A stretch of 64,000 nucleotides of DNA from Branchiostoma floridae (lineage: Eukaryota; Chordata; Leptocardii; Amphioxiformes; Branchiostomatidae), in contig NC_049983.1 in the NCBI RefSeq assembly GCF_000003815.2, positions 9,672,779 through 9,736,778 of the forward strand, in the 5' to 3' direction. Below are positions 52,001-61,000 of this stretch, one piece after another (within the stretch, counting starts at the first letter, position 1; the number at the start of each line of letters is the position of its first letter). A program made the translations under genes and the position numbers. The notes beneath the pieces were generated by a model. That model was not told where the DNA came from. It saw nothing but the letters and a program-made list of their open reading frames with translations, and made no database searches.

Positions 52001-55000
52001 AGTTCTTTTCGCAGGATCCGCTTTCCTTCTGCCATACGCATCAGTCTGGTTTCTCCTGATTTCTCATAAAGAAGATAACCATAACAATAATGTAGAATTC
52101 CAAAGAATTAAAGATTAAGGACTATGTGACATTATCTGACCGGTTCGGTCCATAAGAAGACGGATTATAGGATGCACAATATACAAGGTAATTACGTCCA
52201 TAATCTTCTGTCTTTCCTCAATATAAACGAGGGACATGATAATAAAAAGTGTAGATCATCTTCAACAGTATGTTTGTACATAGCATTATTAGTACAGAGA
52301 AAAATATGGTTAATGTAGTTCTGAGCCTTCGTAGTTTTCAGGTCACGCTTCCGCATACTAAATGCATGCCCGGTGGTACACCCTTGGGAAGGAGGCCCAA
52401 AGATCACGCCCCCCCCCCCCCCAAAAAAAACCCTGAAACACCTGCTTTTCCCCTCCAGCTAAAATCGAACAATCACGAGCCACCTCAAGTCCTTGTAAAT
52501 AGCTAGAAGTGGCTTACGATGCACGTGAGGACAAAGCCGAAAACAAATGTCTACATGAACAACAGCGGGTGGAGCCAACAGGATCTACGTTTGATGATTT
52601 GATACCACCTACAGCCAGACAGAACCTGGCTGACACATACGTTACATGTACTATGCAGTCTATACTATCCAAGTATGCACAATTGTGTACATAAGCCTAA
52701 CCATGTCTTACTCCACAGATAGGGTAATTACAGACGGAAGCATGCGCTATACTACATCATATTTCATACATCATACTACTACATACAAGAGTAGCTCTCA
52801 GAACATTGGCAGCGTCTTGGGCAGTTCAAACTTGGCGCTCTACCAATTACTCATAGCTCTTCTCCCTAGTCATTGGTCAATGCTACATTCAAATGAACTT
52901 CCATATATGGTGTAGTCACGTGTCCTATTCCTAAAATAGCCTAGTTACCTAGTAACATAAACACCTGGTACAAATACTCTATACGCCTTTTATCTTATCT
53001 GTCTCAGTCTGTCCGGCAAAGTAAAAAGAATAGATTGGACATATTTTTTGAACGTGTTCGCCTTTTTCTTAGGCATTTTGGCATCAACAAAACTGGTACC
53101 TGTGAACTTGCCAATAAGGTTACCTAAGAATGATCATGAATGTCTTATGTTACGGTCACATTTCCCAACCGGAAGTTACCGGAATAAAAAGAAAAATAAA
53201 GCTACATTTATGAAGGATAGACATCCAAATTAAAAAAGTAAAGCTGTTTATGGTCGTTTATCAGTTCACAAATTATGGCCACTACTTATTTTCTTTGCAT
53301 TTTGTGTGTTTTAGGCCCTCTACGTAATAGATAGATCATGGGAGTGGCCTGACTATGTGGATTGGNNNNNNNNNNNNNNNNNNNNNNNNNNNNNNNNNNN
53401 NNNNNNNNNNNNNNNNNNNNNNNNNNNNNNNNNNNNNNNNNNNNNNNNNNNNNNNNNNNNNNNNNTACTATGCATATTATGAACAATCTCATTAAAGAAA
53501 CATGCAGTTTGTTTTCCTAGCAAGCGAACAGACAGGCTATATTCTTCTCCTATTTCCCATTCATGACCCTGGTGATGGCGCCTCACACCTTTCCTCATGA
53601 GGCTTGTGCGAAATTCATGTCTGGTTTTACAACACTTTTTTGCACCACAATGCCATTGTTCTGTGGGTGTATGTCAGATCAATCCCAGTTCCCAACCTGA
53701 CCTCAAATGAGCAGGACGTGGCATGTCTAATGGAGGCCCATTTTCTCGAGTATGTTCAGGGAGGCCCATTTTCTCGAGTATGTTCAGCCGTTTTCACAGT
53801 ATGTTCAGGCGAGTTCCGTACACAACCCGACATGTCTGAGTTCCAGCTCGAGCTGGTGTAAAACGTTTTGCTGCAGCATGGTGGCATCTCTGCCGAACTG
53901 TTCTGTAGTTTTGATCCTGACCAGTTTTTGCCAGACAGACCGGCCGATGTCGCTGCCTCCTCCCCCATTTCATTCGCCCTGCTGGAGCAACCGTTCTGAC
54001 GAGCTGTCCTGTTCCCAGTTTGACCCGTTCCTGGTAGACCACATCATGCATTATCTTCCTGCATTTTTAGTTTGTTTCTCGTTTATGGAAGTATTGATCG
54101 TTTTGATCAATTTAACTCGCATGTTTTTATGTAGCATCTCTACTAGTTTTTCTTTACTATCTTGGAGCCTGTTCCCTAGCTTGATGTAACCAAGGAGGTT
54201 ATATTTTTCATGTCTTTGACAGTTTGATGTAACGCTGTTTGTACATTTTCTTGTTACAAGAAACTCTTTATTATTGTCTTGTTCGTTTTCTGACTTTCTT
54301 TCATGATCGTAAGAATTTCCTTTGTTTATGTTATGAATAAAGATGTTCAGTAACATAGGTTGATTTGCTGTTTCCCTTTTTGTTAATTCTTTAATTGCTT
54401 TTAATTTCATGTGAAAGGTGGGCGTCTCCAACTTAGTCAATTTATTCGTTGGTTGGTACACCCCTACCCCAAGGGAGACCATTCAGTTGAATGGTAGGCG
54501 TCTCCAACTTAGTCAATTTATTCGTTACTTAGTACACCCCTACCCCTAGGGACACCATACTATGTGGATATAGTCACAAGAAATACTCGCTCCTGATTGG
54601 CTGAGGAAAGATAGCCATGTTCTAAATACTTCTTATTTGTTCACGAGAGCTGTCCAATCGGACCCGGGTTGGAACTGTTACCGTAAAACTACCCCCAGCT
54701 TGAGGAGCGAAAGTTGCCTGGTCGGTTCCCTTTTGGAAATGTGACCGTAACATTACCCTTATTTTTGAGGAGCTGTTGAATATCTTGTTTGAGAGATTTA
54801 TTAATTCTTTTGGCAAATCTTTTATCCAATATTGTGTTGACCCTTTCACCTCACCTAGTATTAGGCCACAGTAAGTAGCTATTGTGGATGACATCAGCGC
54901 GAATACAATGTTTTGAATGGAATGAATGAGAGCCGATCTAAGTGACAAAAGTTTTACTCATTGCGGCGCCCCTTTGTAATCAGTCCATCTGCATAATTCA

Positions 55001-58000
55001 TCTCAGTTCGGGATGTTAGCCAGACCATGACCACATGGGGTCGGCGTCATTGTCTTGGTGATGTCGGCATTTCTTAGTAATTGGTGACATCCCTAATTGA
55101 TCTGAGCCGAAATGCCGCCGTGCTAATCAATGCCAAAAACATCCCTTTGTTTATTACCGACAGAACTCCGTCTGTGGCCCGGCCGCTGGCACGGCAAGGT
55201 GCCACGGTACCGCTAAAGCGGTCATTACAGCAGCGCATCTCGTGGCGTATGCATCGCAGACTTTTCGCTCTGAAATTTCTCGATTTTTCGCTTAAGTCTT
55301 TCCTCTAACCTTGTCGGACGATTTGAACACGCTTGTCCCTAGTTTCATCTTGCTGGCCAAGCCACCACGTATACGCCCCGTCGGCTGAAACCGCTTCCCG
55401 TTCAGCGGAGCCAGCGCGCCAAGACCCCGTAAACGTCGGCCCGTCCCCGGAGCCAGTCAGCTAGGTCTCCGTCGGATCATTCTTTGGTACCGGTCAATCA
55501 CGTCCCCGTTCCGGTGTCTCCCTACAGAGCCCTTGCGAGGCCCTTGACATAGGACACAACTTTCGCGGTCTCAAGCCGGATTTCCTCCGAACTTGTTCGT
55601 ACATACCCGGCGGCATTGCTTGGACAGTGCTTTGACAACGTACTCCCAGACTGTTGACTTCCTGACCCTTCTTGACCCGTCTTCAGCTTAGAGAGGCGAA
55701 CATCCGGTCAACACCGATCAACTAGCCGAACCTTTCTTCAGTGACCGAACTCAACTCGAGGGTGAGCTGCCATATTGTTGTATCTTGTTGCAAACTTGTC
55801 CTTTCATGGATACTTCAACTACGAACATTGCCATTACCAGACACTCTTTTGTATCCCAACAGAAGTCATTTGTTCGGCGTCGTACTACGACAGCCTCCGA
55901 CGAGCAATTTGTCCTAATTTTTGGGTATCTAACGTAGACATTCAGTTTCATGGCGTGCCGGGTTGCACCATCCCAAAATATTACGCTAGAGTGTGCTTCC
56001 TATTCTGCAGCAAACCAGTCCTCACATTGTGTACGTAGAGCTAGGGCACAACGATATATGTAGACGCCAATGGACTCCAGAAACCATAGCTCGTGGTTTA
56101 GTAACTTTGGCAGGCAAAATCTCTGAAATCCATTCAGTTCGACAGGCGATTCTAGTTGAACCAATCTGGCGAATGAAATCCCCCTGTAACATGCCGGACT
56201 TCCACTCACGCGTCCATGATTTCTGTACCGAGTTTCGCCCCCTCGTCGACGCTACCCCATCCGTTCACAGATGGTACCACGCACAGCTGTGGCAGAAAAA
56301 CCCTAACTATTTCGTTTCTGAACGGTATTTTTCTGAGCCATTCTCTTCAAATTGTTCCCAATTGAAGGCTTGTTTTGTTAACTTTTTTTTCAATTGCTTC
56401 AATCGCCAGTTGGCTTCACATTTGGTGTATTTTTAGCCCCGGACAGAAATGTTCCAGTCAACATGACGACGACCTTGGACTGTTTCAAAAGAAACATGGA
56501 CTGGTTCGACTGACATGGACTTGCAAAATGGAGACAAATGGCCGGATGCTGAGGATTCGAGTAACTAATCGCCTATGAGATTATGTATGAATTTCTCATC
56601 AGGTGAGTATGCCCGTTGTGCTGCTCTGGTTTAAGTCGACTTAGTTATGTTTAGTTAAGTTAAGTGAAAGGTTATGTTGAACGGAAAGACAACGACCTTA
56701 GTGATCATGATCGGACAGGAAATTTGATGGGATTTATCCGTGGATTCTTGTGTCTGGCTCCCAGTCATTTGCTCTGCATATGTCCCCAGACTTGCTTCCT
56801 TGTCTAAGACTTCTGTGATGCCCATTCAACAGTCCTGTCATTTATGTTGTTATGGTTTATAACATTGCGTGCGTGTGTGTGTGTGTGTGTGTTCTCCCTC
56901 GATCCATTTACAGGCCGACCATACTTAACAAGAGCAATGATGACGATGTTCACTTGGACTCCACAACACCGCCACGCCACACACTGTGACTCATCTTTCT
57001 TTATATGTGATATCTCAACATCAGCTCCTACAACATATATTTAATAGCTGTGACGAGCACCCAAATAAACGTACAACGACGATGACAAAGTTATGGGTGA
57101 CTTTGGAATAAACCATTAGTGTCAGTATCAGTATATTCGTATAGTATATGAAACGGGCGATGTCATTTTTGTGTTCTCTCTCGATCCCAACAGACTAACC
57201 ATACAGGACAAGAGCGACAACGACGAGATGTACCTGACACCCATACCTGTGTCCATCACAAAGTCAGTCGAGTCCTTCCACTGCAAGTCGCTGAGACGAG
57301 CTGTATCGCTGGAGGAGCCGGAATAGACGTCTGTGCACCTTATAAAGTCGGGAAGGAGCTACACATCACCCAGAACAGCACCGTCCACAGAAGGAAGACA
57401 ATGAGAGGGCCTAAGGAATGCCAGAACAGTAGCAGATCTGGAGCAGCAAATCGATTGCACTGCCACAACCACAGAAAACCTAAAACTAGTTAGACAATTC
57501 ACGGGCTGGTTTTGGCTGATTTATACCATGAATATGTATAGATAATGTGTATATATTATAATAGTGGATTTTATATGTACAACAAAGAAACGTACATAAT
57601 TTTCCCACATCGACGACGGACCTAATCAAACCGGAGGTGTATGTACTAATGAAGAAAACCAACATAAGAATATGCAGAAGTGGCCATCGCTGGGAGGTGC
57701 CAGAATATACATTTGTGCGGCTTGAAAATTCTGAACAGAGGGGAGCCACACAACATCCAGAACAGCGCCATCGACAGAGTGAGGGCAACATGAGGGAAGT
57801 AGAGGCCAGTAGCAGAGCCAAGACGTACAGCCGATAGATTGCGATCATACTTGTACATGTATAGATAACCTGACATGACACCAGTTATAGAATTCACGAA
57901 TTGACTGATTGATTGACTGTTTATATCACGAATATGTATTTTAGTGTATACATTGTAGTAGTTGATTTCATATGTATATGAATGGACCGTAGATGAAATA

Positions 58001-61000
58001 ACCGTTGTTTTGTGGTGTGACAAGACCTGTCTGTTTGATACGCCAAAATGTGACCACGAGATATAATGTATTTGTATAACAGAGAGTCAGAGAGTATAGT
58101 TCAGAAGAGAAAGAGAGATCCGCAGCTAAGAACGAGGTTAGCGAGGCCAGCATTACTAGTATATAGTAACGTCAAACCATCTTAACAGTCTCCCGTGCCC
58201 AGTGTACGGAAAACCTTGTCTCTGCGTCCTTCCTTTATTCTAGCTATGCTAGTCTTCAAAGCAGAATCTAAACAACTTGAAACCCATTGGTTTCATGGCT
58301 TGTTTGAAACATGTGACTTATTAACTTTTCAAAATCAGGCTTTACGTAACCTGTATCTATATAGCCGGTATAACCTGGTACAACAGTCCATTGGCGTAAC
58401 ACACCAGCTTCAATTCAAAACAACAACCACCTGAAAGCGCAACATTTCATATTTCATAAAAAGATATCGACAAAAATCTGTGACACATTGGTCTTCTATA
58501 TTTTTTTGACCTCGTGAAGCATATTATCCCACCTTATAAAAGCAAAGCTCAGAAGATATTGGCAAAAGTTGTGCTATATTGGTCTTGTCTTCTTTAAAAC
58601 ATCTTATTTTTCTACCACTCAAAATCAGACTCTCTATGACTCCGAACGATAACCACTTGACAGCATTTCATTCTATATTGTAAAAAGCACAGGCTTATAA
58701 AAGACATAACGGCAAAAAGCTGGGACATATTGGTTGCCATTGCAAATTCATAAAGCATGCGAAACATCGTAATAATCTGTGTGTACGGCTTATGATATGC
58801 AAGGAGCGCAGTCACTTCCGGCTATGTGAAAAGACCGTTCCCTTAAATCATTAATCCTGAAAACAAAGAATGCCTCAACAAAGGAAAAATAACAGCTAGA
58901 ATAGTCTTCAATGACCACCGTATGGACGACACCCCTGTGGTTCAGCCAAAAATCAATTCCCAAGGGAATGCATTCGTGGAATTTTCAAAATTCTTTCAAA
59001 GCGATCGTAATACTGTAGAAAATGCCTCCGCCCCTGAGGCGTCGCCAAAAAGTAAGTATTCTTACGGAAGCTGTGTTAGCATCCGCCACGAAGTAAGTAA
59101 GCAAACGAATTCTGTGTTTGCATCCACCGCGAGTTTCGGATACCAACGAATGCGTTACGGATGTGTATGGGATCCGTGATTTTTGGTAATCTTTGGTATC
59201 CGTAAGCGTCCGTCAGGATGTTGCAAATTCGTACCCTTGGTATTCGTCTGCATCTGAAGACTTTTCGCTGATAAACAAGAATCCTGACCACGTATTCTTT
59301 CGTTTGCGTTAAAAGTAAGTATCCATACGAATACAATGTTTGAATCAGTTAGTGGCTTACAGATACTAACGAATCCGTGATTATAAGCAAGGAGCTTTTA
59401 TCAGGCAAGTAAGTATCCATACGAATGCAGTGTTAGCATCCGTCACGAAGTACTGAGTATACGGGTTCTGTGTTTGTATCCACCGATAAGAGTTACGGAT
59501 ACCTACGAATGCGTTACGGATGTGTATGGGATCCGTGATATTTTTGGTAATCTTTGGTATCCGTAAGCATCCGTCAGGATGTTGCAAATTCGTACCCTTG
59601 GTATTCGTCTGCATCTGAAGACTTTTCGCTGATAAACAAGAATCCTGACCACGTATTCTTTCGTTTGCGTTAAAAGTAAGTATCCATACGAATACAATGT
59701 TTGAATCAGTTAGTGGCTTACAGATACTAACGAATCCGTGATTATAAGTAAGTATCCATACGAATGCAGTGTTAGCATCCGTCACGAAGTACTGAGTATA
59801 CGGGTTCTGTGTTTGTATCCACCGATGAGAGTTACGGATACCTACGAATGCGTTGCGGATGCAAGTGGGATCCGTCATTTTTTGGGATCCGTGATGGTTT
59901 TTGGGATCCGTCAGCATTTGTCAGCATACGTCAGCATCCGTCAGGTGTTGCAAATTGGAATCCGTCAGCATCCGTCTACATATTCGGTCTTTTCGTCTAG
60001 TGTTTAGGTTTGGGTTGGATGGATTGAATGAAAATATCATACCACCCTGGGGACTAACTGTTGCTGCTGCATGGGGGCTACCACTATTCATATTGTCTAA
60101 TGTCTATGGAACTACAGATAAAAGTATCATTGGTCAAATTATGCAAGTAACATTCCGATGTCAAGTGAATAACACCCCAGAAATAAATCTTTAATGAATA
60201 TCATTGGAAGAACACAAACCAAGGAGACTTAGCAGCTGCATTAGGTCAGTACATTGAAATAGGAAGATATTAGTATATCATGTGACAGAGTAACTACATG
60301 TGCATGGGCCATCTGAGACAAAAAAAGGTAGCGTCTCAACAACTTCAAAGTACTGTGGTTGGTTACATACTTAAGAAATCCAAAATAAGTAATGTTCATC
60401 CATGTCCAAACTTACAAATTCAGAAAATGGAATTTCAGAGTCAGACTTTTGCATGGTGCACAACCAACACGGTAAAAAGCTCATTTTTCCAACCACGTAC
60501 CACAGACAAAAAGGCAAAAATACACAATAGGTCTACAGAAACCCAATACATTTCATGCAGGCCTGAGGTCTACGAACTCTTGTTGAATATTGTTTACCTG
60601 GGTGTCTAACCTTCATAAACGTAGTCACATAGCCTTATTTAGTGCCATAGTGTGTTGAGACATATACGTCACAATGATAAAACATGATAATCATCTTAAA
60701 GAAAACACCTCTTACAATTAAAAGGACAAACTTTGTTGGTAACGTTTAGTTTTGATGATGGTTTCGTTGGTTGTGTTGAATTTACCTACAGAATAAGAAG
60801 ACAGCGGAGGAGATTGCAGGAAACAAGGGCGTGCTGATGGTGTTCCAGTTTTTCAGAGTAAGCCCAACAAAGAAAACATTGTTACATTTCACTTTGTTAT
60901 GACCTTTCCTACCTACCTACAGTAAAGAGAGATAAGCATTGTTTAATAATATTAGTACCACACACCTCTTTTACTGGTACACAGAACGATTTTTTTATGT

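Larger units (their letters stand above)
47305..60791 (+). other. 13.5-kb ankyrin-gene intron rich in repeats
   Basis: Separates the last full ankyrin repeat from the ankyrin cap. Contents are listed individually: foldbacks, three tandem arrays, LINE ends on the minus strand, the SGNH fragment, an assembly gap and the orphan exons. 49620-51270 and 52440-53360 show nothing recognisable. Confidence 0.6.

Noticed and set aside
54051..54482. 143-codon minus-strand frame
   Set aside because: AT-rich, Lys/Asn-rich translation without a motif; overlaps a direct repeat at its start.
59381..59917. 178-codon minus-strand frame
   Set aside because: Translation of the 340-bp satellite unit; the same peptide blocks recur with the DNA repeat.
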